From CAZMVY01 sp964617875 (GTDB taxonomy: Bacteria; Planctomycetota; Phycisphaerae; UBA1845; PWPN01), in contig CAZUAI010000019.1 of NCBI GenBank assembly GCA_964617875.1, positions 10,402-74,401 of the forward strand: a stretch of 64,000 nt of DNA. The letters run 5' to 3'. Of the stretch, positions 24,148 through 32,032 are shown in pieces. The translations under genes and the position numbers were made by a program. The notes beneath the pieces are model-generated. The model saw nothing but the letters and a program-made list of their open reading frames with translations. It was not told the DNA's origin and ran no database searches. Each line of letters begins with the position of its first letter. The first letter of the stretch is position 1.

Positions 24148-27100
24148 ATGAGCCGCATGAGTCCGAGCGACCGGAACGAAACCAGACGACTCCTCGGATG
24201 GGACTACCTCATCGTCACGGCATCGAACGCACGGCAGGCGGCGGCATATGAGTCGCAGCTCACGCGCCGGCGCGACCTCGGTCTGCTGGCCGGCGTCCGG
24301 CACGTGCTCGTCGTGCCCGATTGGAAGGGCCGGCGGATCGGCAGCGGCGGAAGCACCGTTCTCTGCCTCGCCGAGGTCCTCCGCCGCGAGTCGGCGAACG
24401 GCACCGAGCGCCTCGCGGAACCGGCGGCATGGCTGTCCGTCCTTCGGCGGCTTCGCCTGCTGATCATTCACGGCGGCGGTGATTCGCGGCGACTGCCCGC
24501 GTACGGCCCGTGCGGCAAAGTCTTCGTGCCCGTACCCGGCGAGAGCGACAGCGCCCTTCCCCTGACGCTGTTCGATCGGCAATTGCCGACGTATCTCGCC
24601 CTGCCGCCCGCGGCCCCCGAGGCCGGCCAGGTCGTCATCACCTCGGGCGATGTCCTCCTGCGGTTCGACCCCGCGGCAGTGCGGTTCCGCCCGAACGGGC
24701 TGACGGGCCTCGGGTGTCTTGCCCATCCTGAGCAGGCAAGCCGCCACGGCGTCTTCTGCACGGGCGCCGACGGCCGGGTGCGGCTGTTCCTGCAGAAGCC
24801 GAGCCCCGCCGAACAGGCCGCCAGGAACGCCGTCAACCGCTACGGTCAATCGATGCTCGACATCGGCGTCATGAGTCTCGATGCGGCCACGGCGGCGTCG
24901 CTCCTCCGCCTGTGCGAATTCGCCCTGCGCGAGGACGGCACATTCCTCTGGAGCGGCCCCACGGGCGAGGCAATCGAATCGTGCGGTCTCGACTTCTACA
25001 CCGAGGTCTGCTGCGCCATGGGTAGCGAGGCCACGCCCGCCCATCACGCCGCTACCGCCCGCGCGGCCGGCTCGCGGTGGGAGCCCGCCGGGCTGCGCCG
25101 CATCTTCGATGCCGTCTCGGCGATTCCCTTCAACGTGCAGATCCTGCCCCAGTGCGAGTTCATCGACTTCGGTTCCACCCGCCGCATCATTCACAGCGGC
25201 GCGGACCTGCTGCGGGCCGAACGCGGAACATCGCGGACGGACACCTGCCTGAGCATCGAGAACGAAATCGCCGACGGCGGGACCGTCGCCGGCGCGGACA
25301 GCTGGATCGAAGGGTGCCGGATCGCCGCCCCGCTCACACTCCGCGGCGAAAACGTCGTCGTGGGACTCGATGTGGATGAGCCGCTGGCGCTGCCGCGAGG
25401 CGCCTGCGCAGACGTCATGCCCGGCCGGAGCCGCGACGGAACGCCCGTGTTTTTCATTCGGTGCTACGGCGTCGATGACTCGTTCAAGGACTCGGCCGAA
25501 GGCGGCGCCGTCTTCCACGGACGGCCGCTGGCCGACTGGCTGGCGACCGTCGGGGCAACGCCGGAAGACGTCTGGCCTGCCTCGGCGGCGGCCCGCGGCA
25601 TCTGGGATGCCCGCCTCTTCCCGGCGGAGCGGGAGGCATCGGCCTGGCGGCGGTGGCGGTGGATGTTCGATGTCTCCGCCGCGAGCGAAATCCAGCGCCG
25701 CGAGTGGCTGGCCGCCGACCGCTACAGCCTCGCCGAGATCGCCGAGCTGGCCGACCACGAGGCGTTCCACGAACGCCGCCGCCGCATCCGCGCGGACGAG
25801 GTCCGCCGCTCGCTTCGCCGCCTGTTTCGCAACGACAGCGCGTTTTCCGCCGCCGAACTCGCGCACGTGCTGGCGCACGTGGCCGACCCCGGGCGGGTCA
25901 TCGCCGAACTGGTCGCCGAGGCCCGCTGGCATTCCGCGCCCGGTGCCCCCGCGCACGGACAGGAGACGTTCGTCGTCTCCCGCATCCTTCACTCTCTCGG
26001 CACCGCGATCGAAGGCAGCCGCGCATGCCAGGGCGACCTGCTGAACGACGTGAACGCCGCCGACCGTGAATGGCTCGACACCCTCGGGCTCTCGCCCTCG
26101 CCCACGAACGACGGTCGCCCCTGGCCCGAACGGGCAAAGGATGCCGCCTTCGAACACCTGCATCGAACCATCGTGTCGAGCGCCGGCCGCGCCGATGCAC
26201 ACCCCGTCAGCTCGCTCCGGAGCGACGAAATCGTCTGGGGCCGCGCGCCCGCACGGCTCGACCTCGGCGGCGGCTGGACAGACACGCCCCCTTATGCCCT
26301 CGAGCACGGCGGCTGCGTCATCAACGCCGCGGTCGACCTCAACGACCAGCCGCCGATCCACTGCTATGCCCGCGTCATCCCCGAGCGCGTCATCCGCATC
26401 GCGTCGATCGACCTCGGCACGCGAGTGGAAATCGGCGAGCTGGAGCACCTGCTTGACTACCGGCACGCCACCAACGAGTTCGCCCTCGCCAAGGCAGCTC
26501 TGGCGCTGTCGGGCTTCTCGCTCGAAGCGGCGGCCTGGCCCGTCGGCGTCACAACCCTCGATGCCATGCTCGCGCGGTTCGGCGGCGGTATCGAACTGAC
26601 CACGCTCGCCGCCGTTCCCAAGGGCAGCGGCCTGGGCACGTCCAGCATCATGGGCGCGGTCATCCTCGCCGTGATCGAAAGGATGATCGGCCGCACGCCG
26701 ACGTGGCGCGAGCTGTTCGACGGCGTGCTGCGCCTGGAGCAGGCCCTGACGACCGGCGGCGGCTGGCAGGACCAGGTCGGCGGGGTCGTGGCCGACGCCA
26801 AGATCGTCACGAGCGGCCCGGGCCTCGTGCCGGATGTCCGCGTGCATTACGTGCCGAGCGACGTGCTCAACCCGAAGGGAAACGGCGGGCAGACGCTCCT
26901 CTACTACACAGGCATCACGCGGCTCGCGAAGAACATCCTGCGGCAGGTCGTCGGCCGCTACCTCGACCGCGACCGCGCGGCGATGGCAACGCTGCGTCAA
27001 CTCCACCGCCTCCCGGCCGAGGTAGCCGAGGCCATGTCCCGCAAGGACATGCAGGCGTTCGGCGAACTCATCGACGTGGCATGGAGGCTGAACAAACAGC

Positions 27101-27336
27101 TCGACCCCGACTCGAGCAACGACGCGATCGAGGCGATCCTCGCCCGAATCCGCCCGCATCTGTACGGCGCCAAGCTCCTCGGCGCCGGCGGCGGAGGATT
27201 CCTGCTCATGATATGCCGCTCGCCGGACGACGCCGCCGCCGTCCGCCGCACGCTCGATCTCGACCCGCCCAACCCCCGCGCAAGGTTCTTCGACTACGAT
27301 ATCAGCCACACCGGCCTGGCCGTGACCGTATGCTGA
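24148..27336 (+). CDS. fkp: Bifunctional fucokinase/L-fucose-1-phosphate guanylyltransferase
   Basis: A 1,062-residue two-domain enzyme of the FKP/FKGP type. The N-terminal half (about 1-450) is the GDP-fucose pyrophosphorylase, with GSGGSTVLCLAEVL and IHGGGDSRRLPAYGPCGKVF, the conserved nucleotide-binding blocks. Residues ~700-1062 are a GHMP kinase: ARLDLGGGWTDTPPYALEHG, the ATP motif PKGSGLGTSSIMGAVIL, and GAGGGGFLLMI near the C terminus. Together they convert L-fucose plus ATP and GTP to GDP-L-fucose in the cytoplasm, allowing direct salvage of fucose into glycans. It is slightly longer than Bacteroides FKP. The ATG at 24148 is used; an overlapping TTG at 24136 and an ATG at 24157 are alternatives. 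A 1,123-codon antisense frame here is a codon-bias shadow. Confidence 0.9.
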   Translation: MSRMSPSDRNETRRLLGWDYLIVTASNARQAAAYESQLTRRRDLGLLAGVRHVLVVPDWKGRRIGSGGSTVLCLAEVLRRESANGTERLAEPAAWLSVLRRLRLLIIHGGGDSRRLPAYGPCGKVFVPVPGESDSALPLTLFDRQLPTYLALPPAAPEAGQVVITSGDVLLRFDPAAVRFRPNGLTGLGCLAHPEQASRHGVFCTGADGRVRLFLQKPSPAEQAARNAVNRYGQSMLDIGVMSLDAATAASLLRLCEFALREDGTFLWSGPTGEAIESCGLDFYTEVCCAMGSEATPAHHAATARAAGSRWEPAGLRRIFDAVSAIPFNVQILPQCEFIDFGSTRRIIHSGADLLRAERGTSRTDTCLSIENEIADGGTVAGADSWIEGCRIAAPLTLRGENVVVGLDVDEPLALPRGACADVMPGRSRDGTPVFFIRCYGVDDSFKDSAEGGAVFHGRPLADWLATVGATPEDVWPASAAARGIWDARLFPAEREASAWRRWRWMFDVSAASEIQRREWLAADRYSLAEIAELADHEAFHERRRRIRADEVRRSLRRLFRNDSAFSAAELAHVLAHVADPGRVIAELVAEARWHSAPGAPAHGQETFVVSRILHSLGTAIEGSRACQGDLLNDVNAADREWLDTLGLSPSPTNDGRPWPERAKDAAFEHLHRTIVSSAGRADAHPVSSLRSDEIVWGRAPARLDLGGGWTDTPPYALEHGGCVINAAVDLNDQPPIHCYARVIPERVIRIASIDLGTRVEIGELEHLLDYRHATNEFALAKAALALSGFSLEAAAWPVGVTTLDAMLARFGGGIELTTLAAVPKGSGLGTSSIMGAVILAVIERMIGRTPTWRELFDGVLRLEQALTTGGGWQDQVGGVVADAKIVTSGPGLVPDVRVHYVPSDVLNPKGNGGQTLLYYTGITRLAKNILRQVVGRYLDRDRAAMATLRQLHRLPAEVAEAMSRKDMQAFGELIDVAWRLNKQLDPDSSNDAIEAILARIRPHLYGAKLLGAGGGGFLLMICRSPDDAAAVRRTLDLDPPNPRARFFDYDISHTGLAVTVC

Positions 27337-27692
27337 CGCCCGGCAACGGCCCTCCGCGCCCCGGTTCAATAACCCTCTCCAGAACCCCGATACGGGCGAA
27401 TCCCTTCGCCCGGCTCCGGCGGTTATCCTGCATTGGCGTGATCGGCCCCCGTCGCGGTGTGCGTCACGAAGGATACCCCGCTCGACGGAAGCGGTCGCTT
27501 ATGCGGACCTTGGACCGCCCGCCTCCAGTCGTGATTCAATTGCGTTTGTCGCAAACCATCGGGCCGACCGGTCCGCTGAAATCGGGCGATTTTCGGTGGA
27601 CTTCCGCGGAACACGGATGGTATTATCAACATTGACGCCCGCTGTTCGCCGTCGCCGCCGCGCGGGCTCCGGCCTACGGAGGGGAAGCGGTC
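27337..27692. other. Intergenic region upstream of the trypsin-like protease
   Basis: This 356-base region is less GC-rich in its second half and contains the promoter candidate at 27597-27626. No RNA gene, terminator or open frame with recognisable content was found. Confidence 0.6.
27597..27626 (+). promoter_or_regulatory. Candidate sigma-70 promoter for the trypsin-like protease
   Basis: -35 TGGACT (27597-27602) and -10 TATTAT (27621-27626) with an 18-base spacer, in a locally AT-richer stretch. Transcription would start near 27633, about 60 bases before the coding region. Four and five of six positions match the consensus. Confidence 0.4.
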
Positions 27693-28706
27693 TTGTTCGT
27701 GAAGATCCGAACGCATCTCCGGTCGATGACGCGACGCCGGCTGTGCGCCATCCCCGTGCTTCTGGTCGCCACCTGGCTCGTGCTGCTGAACCGGCTCGCG
27801 CCGCCGCCGCGGCCCATGGACGGCGCTGAACCGTCCATCACGGACCGCGCACGGATCATCAATGGCGACGACCGCGCCCGCGTTCAGGACACAACCGTGT
27901 TGCCCTGGCGGACAATCGGTCAGATCCGGGGCTGGTGGGGAAGCCAGGGCTTCACGGGCACAGGCGTGCTCGTGGCCCCCGATCAGGTGCTGACGGCGGC
28001 GCACTGCGTGTACCGCGCGGACTTCGGCGGCTGGGCGAACTCGGTGGAGTTCATCCCCGCGCGCAACGGCCAGGCGCAACCTTTCGGCAAGGCGATGGGA
28101 GTGCGATTCGCACTGCCCCGCCGGTATGCCGAACGGCAAAGTGAGGCCGACGACATCGTGCTCATGACGCTCGATCGCGCCATCGGCAACCAGACGGGGT
28201 GGCTGCCCGTCGCCGCCGACCTGCAGCCGCTCAGCGTGACGCTCAACTGGTCTCTGCAAACCGCCGGCTACCCCTCGGACAAACCCTCGGGCGAAATGTA
28301 CGCGGCGAGCGGCTCCGTCATGTCCTCGACGAAGGCATCCAGCGGCATCTGGGAAATCGACCTCGACGCCATCTTCGGCCAGAGCGGCAGCCCGATCTGG
28401 ATCAGCGACCCCGCCGGCGGGCAGGCGACCGTCGTCGCCGTCCTCGTGGCCGAACTCGACAGCGGCCGTGCGAACATCGCGGTGCCCGTCAGCGCCGACA
28501 TGCTCGCGCAGTTCCAGGCGGTGAGTACGGCCGAGGGCATGCTTCCCGCCGATGATTCGAGCATCTTCGTCGGTGAGCCGGGCAGCGCCGGCATCCCGCT
28601 GGCAACGCTCCCGATCGGGACCTGCGGCGCGGGCATTGTACCGATCATGGCGATTTCGGTGCTCTGTCTCGCAGGCTTGCGCAGCCGTTTCGCGCGCCTT
28701 GTGTGA
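27693..28706 (+). CDS. Trypsin/V8-like serine protease with C-terminal CGAG membrane signal
   Basis: A 337-residue exported protease of the glutamyl-endopeptidase/trypsin-like (S1) type. The N-terminal signal anchor is about 12-33. The catalytic triad is complete: His104 in LTAAHCV, Asp154 in EADDIVLMTLD and Ser231 in GQSGSPIW. The last 29 residues (TCGAGIVPIMAISVLCLAG...SR) form a hydrophobic helix flanked by Cys-Gly-Ala-Gly and basic residues. They align without gaps with the end of the unrelated protein at 44242-46149, which suggests a C-terminal sorting signal. The start is TTG with GGAGGGGAAG 5 bases upstream; GTG at 27699 and ATG at 27726 are alternatives. It is expected to act at the cell surface or in the periplasm. 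Confidence 0.85.
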   Translation: MFVKIRTHLRSMTRRRLCAIPVLLVATWLVLLNRLAPPPRPMDGAEPSITDRARIINGDDRARVQDTTVLPWRTIGQIRGWWGSQGFTGTGVLVAPDQVLTAAHCVYRADFGGWANSVEFIPARNGQAQPFGKAMGVRFALPRRYAERQSEADDIVLMTLDRAIGNQTGWLPVAADLQPLSVTLNWSLQTAGYPSDKPSGEMYAASGSVMSSTKASSGIWEIDLDAIFGQSGSPIWISDPAGGQATVVAVLVAELDSGRANIAVPVSADMLAQFQAVSTAEGMLPADDSSIFVGEPGSAGIPLATLPIGTCGAGIVPIMAISVLCLAGLRSRFARLV

Positions 28707-28859
28707 CAGCAGGGCCCGGACCGGCCGCCAGGCGGCGGAATGCCGCTTGCCGCAGCGCCTAACCTTGCCCGCCGGGGCGTGTCAAACCGAGTGAGATACG
28801 CTGGAATACCATCCGGCACCGGTCGTCAGCCCCGGACGGATCCGGCGTCAAGGTGTCCC

Positions 28860-29183
28860 ATGAGTCCTCTCGATCGCTCTTCCAGCAACGGATTGGCAGG
28901 ACGCAGCAGCCGAGCAGCGATCGTCGCCGCCGGCATGGGCATGATGCTGCTTTGCGGCTGCGACTTGTCGTATTACCCGCCGGCCGTCCCCGTCTACGGG
29001 GAGTATTGCTGCGATCCGTACTACGCGTACGACGGGTGGTACGATTACGGCTACGCCGGCGAAGCGTACTACTACGAAGAGCCCGCGTACTACGAAGACT
29101 ACTACGAATACTACGGAGAGTACTACGAGGACTACGAAGACGACTTCGATTTCTGGTTCGACTTCTGGTACGGCGACTACTGA
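28860..29183 (+). CDS. Small Tyr/Asp/Glu-rich lipoprotein
   Basis: A 107-residue protein. A basic N terminus leads to the lipobox MLLCGC (Cys about residue 34). The mature part is very unusual. Almost every second residue is Tyr, Asp or Glu, and it ends in Phe/Trp-rich DFDFWFDFWYGDY with no Lys or Arg. Such acidic, aromatic composition is disordered or adhesive rather than enzymatic. AAGGTG lies about 7 bases upstream of the ATG at 28860. The longer frame from 28740 adds 40 residues without a signal. I recognise no family. It faces a convergent lipoprotein gene. Confidence 0.65.
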   Translation: MSPLDRSSSNGLAGRSSRAAIVAAGMGMMLLCGCDLSYYPPAVPVYGEYCCDPYYAYDGWYDYGYAGEAYYYEEPAYYEDYYEYYGEYYEDYEDDFDFWFDFWYGDY

Positions 29184-29264
29184 GAAGCGCCCCGATGCCG
29201 GGTCGCGTCTTCTTGTGTTTCGTCGCTCCGTCGTCTCGTCATCCGCCCCGCAGAACGCAGTCCG

Positions 29265-29837
29265 CTACTTCACCTCGGCTTCCTTCGGCTTCGGATAGTA
29301 CTCCGATGCCCATTTGAGGAGTGCTTTGGCGAGTCCCCGTGCTTTCCACTCCACACCGAGGCCCACGGTCTTGCCCGTCCGCCCGACGGCATTGCCCGAC
29401 GCAAGCACGGTGCCGGACTGCTGGTCGACCAGTTCCACATGCGCCACCACCTGCTCCAGCGGCCCGAGGACGTTGTCGGTCATGTCCGCCGTTTCGTAGT
29501 GGATGATGCTCACGTTGAAGAGCAGCGTCTTGCCGGACGGGTCCTTGGGCAGGTGCGACGCCCGAAGCTGCTCGGCGAACTGGACGCGGAACTGCTGGAT
29601 GAAATCCGACGGGACGTGCTTGCCAAAGACGTTCTTCACCTCACCGAGCTTGAAGTTCCGGTACGAAGCCAGCGCCTTGACCTCCGGCCTGGCCGCCACC
29701 GGCTTTTCTTCCCAGAACGCCCCCTTCGGCCCCAGGGCCTTTTCCGCCCCCTCGCCGACCAGCCGCCCCATGCAGCCCGTAGACAGCATCGCGAGCCCCG
29801 CCACGCCAAATACCGTCAGCAGTCTTTTCGTTCTCAT
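29265..29837 (-). CDS. Lipoprotein, DUF4410-like
   Basis: A 190-residue lipoprotein. The signal MRTKRLLTVFGVAGLAMLSTGC puts the acylated Cys at 22. The mature domain alternates beta strands and helices. Its segments FKLGEVKNVFGKHVPSDFIQQF and TLLFNVSIIHYETAD, then LVDQQSGTVLASGNAVG, resemble DUF4410-type envelope proteins. The function is unknown. AAAGGA 7 bases before the ATG at 29837 supports this start over the 266-codon longer frame. It lies 209 bases downstream of hypB on the same strand; I see no functional link to the hydrogenase. Confidence 0.75.
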   Translation of the reverse strand: MRTKRLLTVFGVAGLAMLSTGCMGRLVGEGAEKALGPKGAFWEEKPVAARPEVKALASYRNFKLGEVKNVFGKHVPSDFIQQFRVQFAEQLRASHLPKDPSGKTLLFNVSIIHYETADMTDNVLGPLEQVVAHVELVDQQSGTVLASGNAVGRTGKTVGLGVEWKARGLAKALLKWASEYYPKPKEAEVK

Positions 29838-30045
29838 CGCGGATCCTTTCTGCCGGTTCCTGACCGTGCCTTGAGTGTCGTACCGAAAATCGTCCGCATG
29901 ACGCGGCCGACCGGGACGCACTTCAGATACTAGTAACCTCGCGACCGCGCGGCAACACCGCCTCGGCCCGCCGGCCGGCGATCGCGCCGATGTCGCGAAG
30001 CCCAGCGGCAGCAGGCGAAGATGTCGCACCTGAGCGATGACACCG

Positions 30046-30681
30046 TCAGCCGACGAGCCACGCAACCCAGTCGTCGATGCCCGAGCCGGTCTTTGCGCTT
30101 ACGGTGAAGATCGGCGCCGCATCGTTGAGCTGGCGGATATAGCGCCGGCAGCCGGCGACGTCAAATGTGACGTGCGGGAGGAGATCCGTCTTCGTCAGCA
30201 CGACCGCGTGGGCCCGCTTGAACAGAAGCGGGTACTTGGCCGGCTTGTCGTCGCCCTCCGCGACGCTGAGCACGGCTACCGTGCGGTCCTCGCCGAGGTC
30301 GAAGCTGGCCGGGCACACGAGGTTGCCGACGTTTTCGATGAAGAGCAGGTCGAGCCGGTCCAGCGGAAGCTTCTGGACGGCGTGGTACACGATCGCCGCG
30401 CCCAGGTGGCAGCCGCCGTCGGTCAGAAGCTGCATCGCCTGCACGCCGAGGGCGGCGATGCGGTCGGCATCGTGCGTCGTGGCGATGTCGCCCTCGAGCA
30501 CGGCGGCGCGCCTGCGGCCCGTCAACCGGGGCAGCGTCGCCTCGAGCAGCGTCGTCTTGCCCGCCCCCGCCCCGCCGATCAGGTTGACCGACGCCACGTT
30601 GTGTTTCCGGAGCAGGGCCCGCGTGTCGTTTGCCAGGGCGTCGTTCCGGGCGAAGACGTTGCGCATCACCTCAACGTCCAT
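30046..30681 (-). CDS. hypB: Hydrogenase nickel incorporation GTPase HypB
   Basis: A 211-residue SIMIBI-class GTPase that drives nickel insertion into the hydrogenase large subunit together with HypA. The P-loop is GGAGAGKT (36-43). IENVGNLVCPASFDLGE and VLTKTDLLPH are the other G-domain motifs, and DGGCHLGAA holds the Cys-His metal site at the dimer interface. The N-terminal high-affinity nickel motif (CxxCGC) and any His-rich storage stretch are absent, as in many short HypB proteins. The start lies inside hypA (11-base overlap), indicating coupling. It is the last gene of the hyp-hox locus. Confidence 0.95.
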   Translation of the reverse strand: MDVEVMRNVFARNDALANDTRALLRKHNVASVNLIGGAGAGKTTLLEATLPRLTGRRRAAVLEGDIATTHDADRIAALGVQAMQLLTDGGCHLGAAIVYHAVQKLPLDRLDLLFIENVGNLVCPASFDLGEDRTVAVLSVAEGDDKPAKYPLLFKRAHAVVLTKTDLLPHVTFDVAGCRRYIRQLNDAAPIFTVSAKTGSGIDDWVAWLVG

Positions 30682-31027
30682 CGTCCACCTCCATCGTGAC
30701 CGATCCGAGCAGCAGCTCGTCGCCGCCGTCGATATGAATCTCGACCGATCGGCACGCGGGGCACTCGTACGTCCAATCGCGCTGCTCCGATGCCTCCCCG
30801 CAGCGGCGGCACGTGACCACCGGCGCAACCATCTTCACGTCCAGGCACGCATTCTCGGCGATCGTGCCCAGAGCCGCGAGACGAAATGCCTCCGCGAGCA
30901 TCTCCGGCACCACCTGCCGCATGGCCCCGACACGGCACTCCACCCGCTCGATCCGCCGGGCGTTCCGGGCCTCGGCCTCGCGGACCGACGCGGCAACCAG
31001 TTCCGCCGCTATGGCAAACTCGTGCAT
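30671..31027 (-). CDS. hypA: Hydrogenase maturation nickel metallochaperone HypA
   Basis: A 118-residue protein. The N-terminal MHEF supplies His2, which binds nickel. The zinc site is formed by Cys73, Cys76, Cys89 and Cys92 (CRRC...CPAC). Length and spacing are typical. It delivers nickel to the HoxH precursor with HypB, whose gene overlaps its 3' end. The frame reads back to 31090, but the conserved N terminus fixes the start at 31027. It follows the response-regulator gene after 106 bases. Confidence 0.95.
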   Translation of the reverse strand: MHEFAIAAELVAASVREAEARNARRIERVECRVGAMRQVVPEMLAEAFRLAALGTIAENACLDVKMVAPVVTCRRCGEASEQRDWTYECPACRSVEIHIDGGDELLLGSVTMEVDDGR

Positions 31028-31133
31028 GACCCCGCCGTCGCCGCGCGATCGGCACGGAATGATGGGTCGCACGCCCGGAGGCACAGGCAAGGCGTGCCTG
31101 ACGCGCGACTCATCGCCCGCGACCGGCCGCCCG

Positions 31134-31508
31134 CTATTTCAGCTTCGTCTGCAGCACCTTGAGCAGCGCATCGGCGTTGATCGGCTTCTGAAAGACGCCG
31201 CTCAAACCGAGTTCGGAGTAGTCGGTGCTCATGCTGAGGTTGTCGCCCACCGAGCTGAGCATGTAGATCGGCGCCTTGTTGCCCAACGCCCGCAGCTCCT
31301 TGACGAAGCTCGTGCCGGCATCCACCTCTTCCATCATCAGGTCCACGATGATGAGGTCGGGATTGACCTGCTTGTAGACCTTCAGGCCCTCCTCCGCCGT
31401 CGAAGCCTCCGCCATGATATAGCCCTTCGCCTCGAGGATGGCCCTCATGCTGTCGAGGAAGTCCCGGTCGTCATCGATGTAGAGAATTACGTGTTTTCCG
31501 TCTTTCAT
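31134..31508 (-). CDS. Receiver-only response regulator within the hydrogenase operon
   Basis: A 124-residue stand-alone receiver domain. The acidic pocket is DDD (12-14), the phospho-acceptor is Asp56 (IIVDLMM) and the conserved Lys is Lys108 (FQKPI). No output domain follows, so it must act by protein contact or phosphorelay. Its ATG overlaps the stop of the maturation protease gene by 4 bases (ATGA), so it is a true operon member. Its likely cognate kinase is the membrane histidine kinase at 36676-38118. A role in sensing redox state or H2 for hydrogenase control is inference. Confidence 0.9.
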   Translation of the reverse strand: MKDGKHVILYIDDDRDFLDSMRAILEAKGYIMAEASTAEEGLKVYKQVNPDLIIVDLMMEEVDAGTSFVKELRALGNKAPIYMLSSVGDNLSMSTDYSELGLSGVFQKPINADALLKVLQTKLK

Positions 31509-32032
31509 GGTTCGTCCCCAGTAGTGGGCGCGGCCGCGGCCGCCGCCGGTCGGTCGGGTTCCGTCAGTGCCTCGTCAAAGCGGCGGCTGCGCAGCACCCG
31601 GCCCAGGAACCGAACCGCCGCCGTCAGGTTCGCCCGGGCGCGCCCGGACAACTGCTCGCCGAACTCGTTGAACGCATAGCCGCGGACGCCGAGGACGTAG
31701 CCCCGCGTCCGCGCGCCGAACAGGTCATGGGCCATCGCCAGGACGGCCGCGGGCTCCACGCTGTGCGTGGTGAAGCCGCCCGCCGCCTCCGGCTCGATCG
31801 CCCGGAAGAAGAACGGCTCCGCCCCCTCCGCCGCCGCATCGGCGAACACGACGACATCGTGCGCCGCAACCGCCGCCGCGTCTTCGACCGTCAACTGGTA
31901 ATCCGCATCAACCGTCACGCCCGGCAACGCCAGCTCCCCGACAGCGCCGGCGACCGCCGGCCCCAGACCGTCGTCGAGACGGCCGGGGTTGCCGTAGCCG
32001 ATCACCAGCACTGTGGCGTCACAGCCGGTCAT
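31505..32032 (-). CDS. hoxW: [NiFe]-hydrogenase maturation endopeptidase (HoxW/HycI type)
   Basis: A 175-residue protease of the HyaD/HycI/HoxW family, which removes the C-terminal extension of the large subunit after nickel insertion. VIGYGNPGRLDDGLGP carries the first conserved acidic metal-binding residue. VVFADAAAEG supplies the second Asp, and FTTHSVEPAAVLAM the His. The start at 32032 overlaps the hoxH stop by 4 bases. The substrate is almost certainly the adjacent HoxH, which retains a 25-residue C-terminal extension. The C-terminal ~25 residues are Ala/Pro-rich and atypical. Confidence 0.92.
   Translation of the reverse strand: MTGCDATVLVIGYGNPGRLDDGLGPAVAGAVGELALPGVTVDADYQLTVEDAAAVAAHDVVVFADAAAEGAEPFFFRAIEPEAAGGFTTHSVEPAAVLAMAHDLFGARTRGYVLGVRGYAFNEFGEQLSGRARANLTAAVRFLGRVLRSRRFDEALTEPDRPAAAAAAPTTGDEP

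Noticed and set aside
23998..27369. A 1,123-codon open frame antisense to the fucokinase gene
   Set aside because: Long antisense frames are expected in GC-rich genes with strong third-position bias. The plus strand has clear FKP motifs from end to end, and the antisense translation has none.
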